Of a DNA stretch of 21,081 nucleotides, positions 6,764-15,429 are shown in pieces. The position numbers were made by a program, and so were the translations under genes. How positions within the stretch are numbered: the first letter of the stretch is position 1; every line of letters starts with the position of its first letter. The DNA is taken from assembly GCA_910585415.1 (NCBI GenBank), contig CAJUDT010000036.1, positions 1 to 21,081 on the forward strand, read 5' to 3'. Source of the DNA: an uncultured Flavonifractor sp. Its GTDB lineage: Bacteria; Bacillota; Clostridia; Oscillospirales; Oscillospiraceae. The notes beneath the pieces were generated by a model. The model searched no databases. It was not told the DNA's origin and worked only from the letters and a program-made list of their open reading frames with translations.

Positions 6764-7019
6764 TGAGGAAGAGAAGTAACCGGCCATTCCGATGCAAAGA
6801 GAGCCCCCGAGGGTGTGAACGGGGCCTGACGAAACCGGCGAATGGACTTCCGAGGGCGGCTTGAACGGGCAACCAAGTAGATGCCGACGGGACCCCACCC
6901 GTTATCCATCGGGCGCGCATGATGGTGCGCGAAGCGAGCGGACGTTTTATAACGTCAATTTGGGTGGTATCGCAGGAGCAAGCGCTTTTGTCCCATGTAT
7001 GGGACAAAAGCGCTTTTTT
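6764..7019 (+). ncRNA. T-box riboswitch, tryptophan-specific (specifier UGG)
   Basis: This is a complete T-box leader. The base of stem I pairs GGAAG (6768-6772) with CTTCC (6847-6851). The specifier-loop signature GAGAAGTA is on the 5' side and GAA-TGG-AC on the 3' side, placing the specifier UGG at 6843-6845 (a Trp codon). The distal conserved elements AGAGAG and GGGTGTGAAC are present. Stem II-region hairpins follow, including ACGGG/CCCGT at about 6886-6903. A stem III hairpin GACGTT/AACGTC follows, then the T-box sequence AATTTGGGTGGTATCGC (6957-6973), whose TGGT bulge pairs with the tRNA NCCA end. Uncharged tRNA-Trp should stabilise an antiterminator (UGGG with CCCA at 6992-6995) and prevent the terminator at 6980-7019. 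The specifier agrees with a downstream tryptophan importer. Confidence 0.96.
6980..7019 (+). terminator. T-box terminator
   Basis: AAGCGCTTTTGTCCC (6980-6994) pairs perfectly with GGGACAAAAGCGCTT (7001-7015) over a 6-nt loop. A T-run ends at 7019. Its 5' arm contains the CCCA needed for the alternative antiterminator, so it is the expression platform of the T-box. Confidence 0.95.
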
Positions 7020-7067
7020 GCTCCGGCCCCGGTCCTCCGGCAAAGGCCCGTCTCCATCTGCCCCCCA

Positions 7068-7095
7068 CCTACTTTTTCTTGTAAGAAAAAGTAGG
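7068..7095. repeat. Perfect 28-bp palindrome between the T-box and trpX
   Basis: CCTACTTTTTCTT (7068-7080) is mirrored by AAGAAAAAGTAGG (7083-7095) around a central GT. It is not followed by a T-run on either strand, so it is not an intrinsic terminator. It sits in the 191-nt leader between the T-box terminator and the trpX start codon. The rest of that leader (7020-7067 and 7096-7197) shows only minor GC-rich hairpin potential. From memory, similar AT-rich palindromes recur in intergenic regions of related gut Clostridia; only one copy is visible here. Confidence 0.65.
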
Positions 7096-7210
7096 CAAAA
7101 AGAACTTCCATGGCGCTGCGGACCTGTTGCAGTCCTTTGGCGGTTTGCCCGGTGACGGACAGGCGGACGTTATGGAGGGCTCGTAAAATTTGAAATTGGA
7201 GGAACACATC

Positions 7211-8299
7211 ATGAAACTGCACACTGGAAAAACCTTTGCCGCCCTGACCGCCGCTGCCGCGCTGGTCCTCTCTCTGACCGCCTGCTCCGGGAGCCCCTCC
7301 GGCTCCGGTGTTGCCGGCACTCCCGCCCCCAACGGCGGGGGTACCCCTAAAACGACCTACAAGGTGGGGCTCTGCAATTATGTGGACGACGCCTCTCTGA
7401 ACCAGATTGTCGCCAACATCCAGGACCGGCTGGCGGAAATTGGGGAGGAACGGGGGGTATCCTTCGATATCTCTTATGATATCTGCAACGCGGACGCCGC
7501 GGTGATGAATCAGATTATCGCCAACTTTATGGCCGACGGGGTGGATTTGATGGTGGGTGTGGCCACCCCTGTGGCGATGGCCATGCAGACCGCGACGGAG
7601 GACAGCGGTATTCCCGTGGTGTTTTCCGCCGTGTCCGACCCGGTGAGCACCGGTCTGGTGGACAGCCTGGAGGCCCCTGGGGCCAACCTGACCGGCACCT
7701 CTGACTATCTGGACACCAACTCCATCATGAACCTGATTTTCGCCGCCGACCCGGACGCGGAGACAATCGGCCTGCTCTATGACCAGGGGCAGGATTCCTC
7801 CGCCACCCCCATCGCCCACGCCAAGGAATACCTGGACGCCAACCACATCGCCTATGTGGAGCGCACCGGCACCACCAACGACGAGGTTATGCTTGCCGCC
7901 CAGGCCCTGGCCGCCGACGGTGTGGACGCGGTCTTTACCCCCACCGACAACACCATCATGACCGCCGAGCTGGCCATCTACGAAATCTTTACGGAAGCGG
8001 GCATTCCCCACTACACCGGGGCGGACTCCTTTGCCCTCAACGGGGCGTTCCTGGGGTATGGCGTGGATTACGCCAACCTGGGCGTGGAGACTGCCAACAT
8101 GATTTCCACCATCCTGCTGGACGGCGCCGACCCGGCCTCCACCCCCGTCATGACCTTCGACAACGGCACCGCCACCGTCAACACCGAGACCTGCACGGCC
8201 CTGGGTCTGGATTACGCCACGGTGGAAGCCGCCTTTGCCCCTCTGTGTACCAAGGTCCAGCCCATCACCACCGCCGAGAGCTTTGACGATTTGAGCTGA
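7211..8299 (+). CDS. trpX: Tryptophan ABC importer substrate-binding lipoprotein (TrpX-like)
   Basis: This 362-residue protein begins with a lipoprotein signal peptide: basic MKLHTGK, a hydrophobic stretch and lipobox LTAC with Cys25 as the lipidated residue. A Ser/Gly/Pro-rich linker follows. The mature part is an ABC_sub_bind (PF04392-type) periplasmic-binding fold, as seen in GTPVFFSAVSDP-like text (here IPVVFSAVSDPVSTGLV) and the DAVFTPTDNT region. The start is ATG 7211 with GGAGG 8 nt upstream; an in-frame TTG at 7190 would precede that ribosome site and is rejected. Tryptophan as ligand is inferred from the UGG T-box and from the trpXYZ operons of other Firmicutes that share this three-gene architecture. 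It is extracellular and anchored to the membrane. Confidence 0.9.
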   Translation: MKLHTGKTFAALTAAAALVLSLTACSGSPSGSGVAGTPAPNGGGTPKTTYKVGLCNYVDDASLNQIVANIQDRLAEIGEERGVSFDISYDICNADAAVMNQIIANFMADGVDLMVGVATPVAMAMQTATEDSGIPVVFSAVSDPVSTGLVDSLEAPGANLTGTSDYLDTNSIMNLIFAADPDAETIGLLYDQGQDSSATPIAHAKEYLDANHIAYVERTGTTNDEVMLAAQALAADGVDAVFTPTDNTIMTAELAIYEIFTEAGIPHYTGADSFALNGAFLGYGVDYANLGVETANMISTILLDGADPASTPVMTFDNGTATVNTETCTALGLDYATVEAAFAPLCTKVQPITTAESFDDLS

Positions 8300-8384
8300 C
8301 ACATATTCTCGTTTTCCCGGGGCCTGTTGCCCTTGCGTACCGGCGCCTATGCCGCCGCTGTTTTCCGAAAGGAGATTACCGATC

Positions 8385-9323
8385 ATGAACCTGACCGCCG
8401 TCCTCTCCCTGGGGCAGACCGCCCTGGAGCTGGGACTCATCTGTTCCCTGACCGTCCTGGCCCTGTTTTTGAGCTACTCCATGCTCAATGTCTGCGACCT
8501 GTCCACCGACGGGTGTTTTACCCTGGGGGCCGCTGTGGGGGCGGTGGTGGCCATTGCCGGGCACCCCTTCCTCTCCATTCCCGCCGCCATGCTGGCGGGG
8601 GTGTGCTCCGGGTTTGTCACCGCCCTGCTTCAGACCCGGCTGGGGGTGGACAGTCTCCTGTCCGGCATCATCGTCAATACCGCCCTGTACTCCATCAACA
8701 TCGCCGTCATGGGGGGCTCCTCCCTGCTGAACATGAATAAGACCGATACCGTGTTCACCTTCCTCCGGGACGCCCTGAAGGGTACTCCCCTGGCGGGGCA
8801 GTCCACACTGCTTGCGGCCTTGATTGCCGTGGTGTGTACGGTGGCTTTTCTGGTGCTCTTCCTGAATACCCGGCTGGGCCTGTCCATCCGGGCCACCGGG
8901 GACAACCCGGAAATGGTCCGGGCGTCCTCCATCAACCCCATGTTTACCACCACCGTGGGCCTGTGTGTGGCCAACGCTTTCACCGGTCTGTCCGGCTGTC
9001 TGCTGGCCCAGGCGCAGAAGCAGGTGGACATCAACCTGGGACAGGGAATGGTCACCATTGCCCTGGCCTCCCTGCTCATCGGCCGGGCCTTTCTGGGGAA
9101 AGGGAGCATCCTCACCCGCGCTGTGGGCGTGGTGCTTGGGGCCTTTCTCTTCCGGCTGGTATACGCCATAGCCCTGCGGTTTGATATGCCCGCCTTCCTG
9201 CTCAAGCTGGTGTCCTCGGTGATTGTCATCTTCGCCATCGCGGGGCCCTATCTCAAGAGCCGCTGGCCGGAGGTTCGCCGCCGCATCATGCACCGTTTCG
9301 CCGCCAGGAAAGGAGGGACCTGA
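8385..9323 (+). CDS. trpY: Tryptophan ABC importer permease (TrpY-like)
   Basis: This 312-residue integral membrane protein belongs to the BPD_transp_2 class (related to RbsC/LivH). It has eight to ten hydrophobic segments and the cytoplasmic coupling region ATGDNPEMVRASSINP, which is characteristic of permeases paired with PF04392-type binding proteins. The start is ATG 8385 with AAAGGAG 10 nt upstream; an upstream in-frame extension lacks a ribosome site. It lies 85 nt after trpX and the ATPase start follows its stop by one nucleotide, so the three genes form one operon. A homodimer of this permease is expected. Confidence 0.92.
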   Translation: MNLTAVLSLGQTALELGLICSLTVLALFLSYSMLNVCDLSTDGCFTLGAAVGAVVAIAGHPFLSIPAAMLAGVCSGFVTALLQTRLGVDSLLSGIIVNTALYSINIAVMGGSSLLNMNKTDTVFTFLRDALKGTPLAGQSTLLAALIAVVCTVAFLVLFLNTRLGLSIRATGDNPEMVRASSINPMFTTTVGLCVANAFTGLSGCLLAQAQKQVDINLGQGMVTIALASLLIGRAFLGKGSILTRAVGVVLGAFLFRLVYAIALRFDMPAFLLKLVSSVIVIFAIAGPYLKSRWPEVRRRIMHRFAARKGGT

Positions 9324-9324
9324 C

Positions 9325-10113
9325 ATGCTGACCATCTCCCATCTCTCCAAAACCTTCAACCCCGGCACGGTGAACGAGAAGCGGGCCCTCACGGACCTGA
9401 CCCTTCACCTGGACCCTGGGGACTTTGTGACCATCATCGGCTCCAACGGGGCGGGCAAGTCCACCCTCTTCAACGCCATCGGCGGCAGCTTCCTCAGCGA
9501 CCGGGGCTCCATCGTCCTGGATGGGCAGGACATCACCGTTGCCCCGGAGTACCGCCGGGCCCGGTCCATTGGGCGGCTCTTTCAGGACCCCATGAAGGGC
9601 ACCGCCCCCGGCATGACCATTGAGGAAAACCTCACCCTGGCGGCGGGGAGCGGCGGCTGGTTCTCCCGGCTGAGCCGGGCGGACCGGGCCCGGTTCCGGG
9701 AAAAGCTGGCCCTGCTGGAAATCGGTCTGGAGGACCGGATGCGCCAGCCGGTGGGCCTGCTCTCCGGGGGGCAGCGGCAGTCGCTGGCCCTGCTGATGGC
9801 CACCATGGTTCCCCCCAAGCTCCTGCTGCTGGACGAGCACACCGCCGCTCTGGACCCCAGCGCGGCGGAAAAGGTCCTTCGGCTCACCCGTGAGATTGTG
9901 GCCGAGCACCGCCTCACCACCATGATGATTACCCACAACATGCGCCAGGCCCTGGAGCTGGGCAACCGCACCCTGATGATGGATTCCGGCCGGATTGTGC
10001 TGGACATCGGCGGCGAGGAACGGGCGGGGCTGACGGTGGACGACCTGTTAAAGCGCTTCCGCACCGGCGCGGGGAAGGATTTGGACAACGACCGGATTCT
10101 TCTGTCCGATTAA
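9325..10113 (+). CDS. trpZ: Tryptophan ABC importer ATP-binding protein (TrpZ-like)
   Basis: This 262-residue ABC ATPase has Walker A GSNGAGKST (residues 39-47), Q-loop FQDP, signature LSGGQRQ, Walker B LLLLDEHTAALDP and H-loop MITHN. It energises the importer from the cytoplasm. DEHTAALDP, with His after the catalytic Glu, is common in this transporter subgroup. The start is ATG 9325, one nucleotide after the trpY stop, with AGGAGG upstream inside the end of trpY; the longer in-frame extension overlaps trpY and is not used. A strong hairpin follows the stop. Confidence 0.93.
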   Translation: MLTISHLSKTFNPGTVNEKRALTDLTLHLDPGDFVTIIGSNGAGKSTLFNAIGGSFLSDRGSIVLDGQDITVAPEYRRARSIGRLFQDPMKGTAPGMTIEENLTLAAGSGGWFSRLSRADRARFREKLALLEIGLEDRMRQPVGLLSGGQRQSLALLMATMVPPKLLLLDEHTAALDPSAAEKVLRLTREIVAEHRLTTMMITHNMRQALELGNRTLMMDSGRIVLDIGGEERAGLTVDDLLKRFRTGAGKDLDNDRILLSD

Positions 10114-10128
10114 ACCAACGACAAAGCA

Positions 10129-10167
10129 AACAGCGAGGCTGCCTTTTTGTATGGCAGCCTCGCTGTT
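10129..10167. terminator. Bidirectional terminator between trpZ and the transhydrogenase operon
   Basis: AACAGCGAGGCTGCC (10129-10143) pairs perfectly with GGCAGCCTCGCTGTT (10153-10167) over a 9-nt loop. T-rich flanks are short on both sides (TTATTC rightward, TTTGCTTT leftward). It lies 16 nt after the trpZ stop and 22 nt after the convergent leftward operon, so it probably serves both. Confidence 0.82.
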
Positions 10168-10188
10168 ATTCTCTGGACGGTCCGCCGG

Positions 10189-13100
10189 TCAGGCGAGACG
10201 GCTGTCCATCTGTTTCATCAGGTAGTCGGCGGAGGGCAGGGGGTCCGCCAGGGGGGCGCGCTCCGGGACGGCGGCAAAGCGCAGGGGCCCGCAGGCGCAG
10301 GTTTCCGGCGCGGAAGCCCGGAAGGCAGGACACTTCTCCCGGAGGGCGGCGGCGAGTTCTTCCTCATTCCGCCAGGGGGGCGCGGCCTCACAGACCTCCC
10401 CCAGCATCGCGGCTACCTGCCAGTTTGTCACAGGTACGGGGGCTTCTACTGCGGGCCGGACGGCCTGTACCCGGCCCTCGGTGTTGGTGTACGTGCCCAG
10501 AGCACAGGCAAAGCCGGTTCCCGGGAGCACCACATCGGCCTTCTGGGCCGCGTCGGAGCAGTGGGTGTCGCACACCGCCAGGAACTCCAGGCCCTCCAGG
10601 TACTGGGGCGCGGGGTTCTCGCCGAAGGACAGCAGGGCCTTGACCCCCTCCATGGCCTCTCCTCCGGCCTGGATGCCCAAATCGCTGAGGCCCTGACTGT
10701 TGCTCCGGGCCTTGAGGACCAGGATACCGTCCCGCGGAGCGCCCAGGTGCCCGGACAGGGCGGCAAGCTCGCCCAGCAGAGCGGCGGCCTCCACAGACAG
10801 GACGTTTTGCTGGAAGAGAAGCATCGCCTTTCTGGCTCCGGCGTACAGAGCGGCAAGTTCCCGGGCCTCCGGGCCGGGGACCACCTCCGCCAGGCTTTCG
10901 GCGAACGCGTCAAAGCCCTCGGCGGCAACCGTCCTGCCCTGGTCCAGCAGGGCCTTGGCCAGCTCCTTCAGGAAGGAGAGGTCATTGGAAACCTCTATGG
11001 TCTGGTACAGGAAGGGGGCCTTCTGCTCCATGCCCTGGGGGGCAATCGCCACAATCCGCGCCCCGTTCTCCGCCGCCTGCTTGAGCTTGGCCCGCAGGAC
11101 CGAGCCCCAGGCGTTGAAGCCCACGGTCAGAATCACCTCTGTGGACAGGAGCTCATCAATGGTATTGGGGGAACGGTCCTTCCCCAGCACCCGGGCAAGG
11201 CCGTTTTCCCGGTGGTCGAAGCTCAGAAGCCGGGCCCCTATGGAATCCGCCAACGTCTTGACCGCAAAGGCCTCCTCGTTGGTCAGACGGGGGGAGACGG
11301 CCACCGCCACCGCCTCTCTGCCGTGGCGGAAGGCCGCGGCCTCCAGGCCCTTGGCGGTACGGACAGCGGCCTCATGATAGTCCGTCTCCTCCAGCTGGCC
11401 GTTCCGCCGCACCAGGGGGGCGGTCAGGCGCCCCTCCAGCTGGGCACAGTCGAAGCCGAACCGCCCCCGTGCGCACAGCAGGCCCTGATTGACCGGGCCC
11501 TTCTGGTCGGGGGTGGCCCGGACCAGAAGGCCCGCCCCAGTCTCCAGCTTCATGGAGCACCCCAGGGCGCAGAAGGAACAGGTCGTCTCCACGGCCTGGG
11601 TTTTCAGGGGTACGCTCTTCGGCAGGGAGAGCCGCTCCCCCAGGGCCCCGGTGGGGCACACACTGACGCACTGGCCGCAGGAGATGCACCCGGCGCTGGT
11701 CAGGGAGCCCTCCAGGGCGGGCTTGACCACCGTATCAAAGCCCCGGCGGACCAGCCCCAGGGCCCCCACGCCCATGACCTCGTCGCACACCCGTACGCAC
11801 AGGCCGCACAGAATGCACTTGTTGGGGTCCCGGAGGATGAAGGGGTGGTCGTCCTCCGTCTGGATGCGGTTGATTTCCCCGGCCAGCCGGTCGGGCTGGA
11901 CCTGGTACTGGTTGGCGTAGTGGACCAGCTTACAGTCAAAGTAGTCGTGACAGCCGCACTCCAGGCAGCGCTGGGCGTCGGCTATGGCCTGCTCCGGGGT
12001 GAAGCCCGCCACCACCTCGGAGAAATTGTCCCTCCGCTCCTCCGGGGAGAGGTGCTCCATTTTGGGGCGGCACCGGCGCTCCCGGTCCTCGAAGGTTTCC
12101 TCGGTGATGTCGTGCCGCTCCACCACGTAGGGCTTCTCATAGGGGATGTCCTCCCCCCGAAGATAGGCGTCCACCACCGCGCTGCCCTTTTGCGCGTCGC
12201 CGATGGACTCCACGGCGATGGAAATCTTGTCGTTACCGCAGTCGCCGCCGCAGAACACGCCGGGCAGATTGGTGCGGAAGGTGGCCTTGTCGTACAGGAT
12301 GCCCCCCTTCCGGGTGAGCCGCAGGCCGTCCAGATCAGTGGTGTCCACCTTCTGGCCGATGGCCAGAATCACCGTATCCACCGGCAGGATTTCCGTCTTG
12401 CCGGGGACCGGCTTGGGGGAGCGCCGTCCGCTCTCATCGGGCTCTCCCAGCTCCATAATCTGAAGCTCCACCTCACAGACCTGACCATCGGGCCCGGCCC
12501 GCATTTCCAGGGGGTTGGTGAGGTTTTTGAAGATAACCCCTTCCTCCAGGGCCTCGTCGATTTCCACCGCGTCGGCGGGCATTTCCTCCCGGGTGCGGCG
12601 GTAGATGTTATAAACCTCCTTGGCCCCCAGGCGCACGGCGGTGCGGCAGGCGTCCATGGCGGTGTTGCCGCCGCCCACCACGGCCACCCGCTCCCCCAGG
12701 ACAACGGGCTCATTGCGCACCACCTGACGGAGGAAGTCAATGCCCCCCAGCACGCCGGGCAGGTCCTCGCCGGTACAGCCGGTGCCGGTGGACTCCCATG
12801 CGCCGATGCCCAGCAGGACCGCGTCGTACTTCTCCCGCAGGGCTTCCAATGTAATGTCCATCCCCACCCGGGTGTTGGGGACCATTTTTACCCCCATGCG
12901 GGCAATGGTGTCAATTTCCTCGTCCAGCACCGCCTTGGGCAGGCGGTATTCGGGAATGCCATACCGGAGCATACCGCCCAGCTTGGGCATGGCCTCAAAA
13001 ATGGTCACCCCGTGGCCCTTCTGGCGGAGGAAATAGGCCGCCGACAGGCCGTAGGGCCCGCCGCCGATGATTGCCACCGATTTTCCGGTATCCGGCGCGA

Positions 13101-13662
13101 TGGGGGGCAAGTACGGGTCCTCCCCGGACTGGTCCCAGTCGGCGGCAAAGCGCTTAATCCAGGCGATGGAGATAGGCTCCTCCACCAGACCCCGGCGGCA
13201 GTGGTCCTCGCAGGGGTGGGGGCACACCCGGCCGATGCACCCCGGCAGGGGGATGCGCTCCTTGATGAGCCGCAACGCCTCGTCAAAGCGCCCGTTGGCC
13301 ACCAGGCCCACATAGCCCTGACAGTCGGTGCCCGCCGGACAGCTCAGGGCGCAGGGCGGGCGGCAGTCCCCCACGTGGTTGGACAGGAGCAGCTCCAGGT
13401 TGGTTTTCCGGGACTCCCGCACCCGCGGTGTGTTGGTATGTACCACCATGCCGGGGGTGATTTCCGTGGCGCAGGCCTTGACCAGCTTGGGACTGCCCTC
13501 CACCTCCACCACGCACAGGCCGCAGCCCCCATAGACGGCGGTGCGCTCGTCATAGCAGAGGGTGGGAATGGAGATGCCGTTGTCCCGCGCCGCCTCCAGA
13601 ATGGTCTGGCCGGGCAGGGCCAGCAGTTCCCGTCCGTCGATGTTCAGTCTGTATTGCTTCAT
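10189..13662 (-). CDS. stnA: Stn-type transhydrogenase large subunit: NuoG-like/GltD-like fusion with degenerate molybdopterin domain
   Basis: This 1157-residue fusion has these domains. A NuoG-type [2Fe-2S] domain carries Cys36, 47, 50 and 64. A GltD/NfnB-type Fe-S domain spans about 95-175 (CRPPCALSC and CPHPCEDHC). An FAD/NADPH module spans 194-515, with Rossmann motifs GGGPYG (200-205) and GGGNTA (330-335) and the NADPH-type YRRTREEMPA. A Cys-rich CLECGC segment begins at about 567. Two [4Fe-4S] sites follow (Cys616/619/622/626 and 659/662/665/669), then a MopB Fe4S4 domain (Cys695/698/702/730) and a truncated MopB domain. The latter has no Cys or Sec metal ligand, so it is not a formate dehydrogenase. 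This architecture matches the NADP(H) subunit of Sporomusa-type Nfn (Stn) transhydrogenases. The start is ATG 13662 with GAGGTG upstream, 15 nt after the NuoF-like gene. Subunit lettering is from memory. Confidence 0.85.
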   Translation of the reverse strand: MKQYRLNIDGRELLALPGQTILEAARDNGISIPTLCYDERTAVYGGCGLCVVEVEGSPKLVKACATEITPGMVVHTNTPRVRESRKTNLELLLSNHVGDCRPPCALSCPAGTDCQGYVGLVANGRFDEALRLIKERIPLPGCIGRVCPHPCEDHCRRGLVEEPISIAWIKRFAADWDQSGEDPYLPPIAPDTGKSVAIIGGGPYGLSAAYFLRQKGHGVTIFEAMPKLGGMLRYGIPEYRLPKAVLDEEIDTIARMGVKMVPNTRVGMDITLEALREKYDAVLLGIGAWESTGTGCTGEDLPGVLGGIDFLRQVVRNEPVVLGERVAVVGGGNTAMDACRTAVRLGAKEVYNIYRRTREEMPADAVEIDEALEEGVIFKNLTNPLEMRAGPDGQVCEVELQIMELGEPDESGRRSPKPVPGKTEILPVDTVILAIGQKVDTTDLDGLRLTRKGGILYDKATFRTNLPGVFCGGDCGNDKISIAVESIGDAQKGSAVVDAYLRGEDIPYEKPYVVERHDITEETFEDRERRCRPKMEHLSPEERRDNFSEVVAGFTPEQAIADAQRCLECGCHDYFDCKLVHYANQYQVQPDRLAGEINRIQTEDDHPFILRDPNKCILCGLCVRVCDEVMGVGALGLVRRGFDTVVKPALEGSLTSAGCISCGQCVSVCPTGALGERLSLPKSVPLKTQAVETTCSFCALGCSMKLETGAGLLVRATPDQKGPVNQGLLCARGRFGFDCAQLEGRLTAPLVRRNGQLEETDYHEAAVRTAKGLEAAAFRHGREAVAVAVSPRLTNEEAFAVKTLADSIGARLLSFDHRENGLARVLGKDRSPNTIDELLSTEVILTVGFNAWGSVLRAKLKQAAENGARIVAIAPQGMEQKAPFLYQTIEVSNDLSFLKELAKALLDQGRTVAAEGFDAFAESLAEVVPGPEARELAALYAGARKAMLLFQQNVLSVEAAALLGELAALSGHLGAPRDGILVLKARSNSQGLSDLGIQAGGEAMEGVKALLSFGENPAPQYLEGLEFLAVCDTHCSDAAQKADVVLPGTGFACALGTYTNTEGRVQAVRPAVEAPVPVTNWQVAAMLGEVCEAAPPWRNEEELAAALREKCPAFRASAPETCACGPLRFAAVPERAPLADPLPSADYLMKQMDSRLA

Positions 13663-13677
13663 GGTCCTTCCCACCTC

Positions 13678-15429
13678 TCAATCCTTCCAAATGGCGGCGA
13701 ACTTGCAGGAATCCATACACTTGCCGCACTTGATGCACTTGTCCTGGTCGATGCTGTGGCGCTCCTTGACGCCCCCCGTGATGGCCCCTACCGGACACTG
13801 CTTGGCGCAGAGGGTACAGCCCCTGCACGCGTCGGTTATCTCATAGCGCACCAGGGCCTTGCAGGCGTGGGCGGTGCATTTCTTGCGGTAAATGTGGTCC
13901 TCGTACTCCTTGCGGAAATACCGCAGAGTTGTGAGCACCGGGTTGGGGGCCGTCTGGCCCAGGCCGCAGAGGGAGCCGTCCTTGATTTTCTCCGCCAGCT
14001 CCTCCAACAGCTCAATATCCCCGTCCTTTCCCTCGCCCTGGGTGATGCGCTCCAGAATCTCCAGCATCCGCTTGGTGCCCACCCGGCAGTAATTGCACTT
14101 GCCGCAGGACTCCTTTCGGGTGAACTCCAGGAAAAACCGGGCCATATCCACCATACAGGTGTCCTCGTCCATGACGATCATGCCGCCGGAGCCCACGATA
14201 GCCCCGGTCTTGGGGATGGACTCATAGTCCACGGTGGTATCCGCCAGCTCCGCCGGGATGCACCCGCCGGAGGGCCCGCCCATCTGAACGGCCTTGAACT
14301 GCTTGCCGTTTTTGATGCCCCCGCCGATGTTGAAAATGATGTCCCGAATGGGCAGGCCCATGGGGACCTCCACCAGACCGCCCTTTTGAATCTTGCCCGC
14401 CAGGGCAAAGACCTTGGTCCCGGTGCTCTTCTCGGTGCCGATGGCCGCGAAGGCCGCGCCCCCCTGGCGGAGAATCCAGGGCACATTGGCGAAAGTCTCC
14501 ACGTTGTTGATGTTGGTGGGCATTTGCCAAAAGCCCTTTGCGGCGGGGAAGGGGGGCTTCAGGCGGGGCATTCCCCGCTCCCCCTCCAGGGAGGCAATCA
14601 GCGCGGTTTCCTCGCCGCACACGAAGGCCCCCGCCCCCGCCTTGATGCGGATATCGAAGGAAAACCCGGTGCCGAAGAGCGCTTTGCCCAAAAAGCCCCG
14701 CTCACGGGCCTGCTTCATGGCGATTTCCAGGCGTTTGATGGCGAGGGGGTACTCGGCCCGGACGTAAATGACCCCCTGGCTGGCCCCGATGGCGTATCCG
14801 CCGATGAGCATTCCCTCCAAAACACTGTGGGGGTCCCCCTCCAGCACGGAGCGGTCCATGAACGCGCCGGGGTCCCCCTCGTCGGCGTTGCACACGATGT
14901 ACTTCTGCTCCGCCGGGCTCTGGCGGGCGGCGTTCCACTTGAACCAGGTGGGGAAGCCCGCGCCCCCCCGGCCCCGCAGACCGGAGATTTTGATTTCCTC
15001 AATGACCTGCTCCGGCGTCATGGAGGTGAGGGCCTTCCGCGCCGCCTCATAGCCCCCGGCGGCGATGTAATCCTCCACGCGCTCCGGGTCGATGACCCCG
15101 CAGCTGCGCAGGACAATGCGGGTCTGTCCCTCCAGAAAGCGGGCGTCCTCCGGGGCGATGGTCCATTCCTCCACCACCGTGCCCCCCATCAGGTGGCGCT
15201 CCACAAGCTCCGCCGCCTTGTCCGGCTGGACCTTCACATACCGGGCCTGAAGGGCCCCGTCGTCCCCGTACACGTCCACGATGGGCTCCAGATAGCAGGC
15301 CCCCACGCAGCCGGTGAGCTCCACAGGAACAGCGAGACCCTTCTCCTGGAGCAGCTGTGCCAGCGCGCCGGCGGTCTTGCGGGCCCCGGTGGCCACGCCG
15401 CAGCTGCCCTGTCCTACTACCACTCTCAT
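13678..15429 (-). CDS. stnB: Stn-type transhydrogenase NuoF/HydB-like NADH- and FMN-binding subunit
   Basis: This 583-residue protein has an N-terminal thioredoxin-like [2Fe-2S] domain, with GSCG (Cys10) and GCVGAC (Cys41 and Cys45) visible. The NuoF core follows, with the glycine-rich NADH/FMN motif GLRGRGGAGFPTWFKW. The [4Fe-4S] site ESCGKCNYCRVGT has Cys442, 445 and 448 plus Cys488. A C-terminal ferredoxin domain carries two [4Fe-4S] motifs (Cys535/538/541/545 and 565/568/571/575). This is the layout of HydB of electron-bifurcating hydrogenases and of the Stn NADH subunit, where flavin bifurcation is thought to occur. The start is ATG 15429 with GGAGGAGGG upstream. Its ATG overlaps the TGA of the NuoE-like gene (ATGA), so translation is coupled. 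A longer frame extending upstream overlaps that gene and is rejected. Confidence 0.93.
   Translation of the reverse strand: MRVVVGQGSCGVATGARKTAGALAQLLQEKGLAVPVELTGCVGACYLEPIVDVYGDDGALQARYVKVQPDKAAELVERHLMGGTVVEEWTIAPEDARFLEGQTRIVLRSCGVIDPERVEDYIAAGGYEAARKALTSMTPEQVIEEIKISGLRGRGGAGFPTWFKWNAARQSPAEQKYIVCNADEGDPGAFMDRSVLEGDPHSVLEGMLIGGYAIGASQGVIYVRAEYPLAIKRLEIAMKQARERGFLGKALFGTGFSFDIRIKAGAGAFVCGEETALIASLEGERGMPRLKPPFPAAKGFWQMPTNINNVETFANVPWILRQGGAAFAAIGTEKSTGTKVFALAGKIQKGGLVEVPMGLPIRDIIFNIGGGIKNGKQFKAVQMGGPSGGCIPAELADTTVDYESIPKTGAIVGSGGMIVMDEDTCMVDMARFFLEFTRKESCGKCNYCRVGTKRMLEILERITQGEGKDGDIELLEELAEKIKDGSLCGLGQTAPNPVLTTLRYFRKEYEDHIYRKKCTAHACKALVRYEITDACRGCTLCAKQCPVGAITGGVKERHSIDQDKCIKCGKCMDSCKFAAIWKD

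Noticed and set aside
6947..8440. Open frame of 497 codons on the minus strand across the T-box and trpX
   Set aside because: It runs antisense through the T-box terminator and the lipoprotein gene; low-complexity Gly/Val/His-rich product.
10189..13662. Annotation as formate dehydrogenase alpha subunit or as NADPH-glutamate synthase small subunit
   Set aside because: There is no catalytic Cys/Sec in the MopB part and no glutamate synthase large subunit nearby. The NuoE/NuoF partners and domain order fit a transhydrogenase better.
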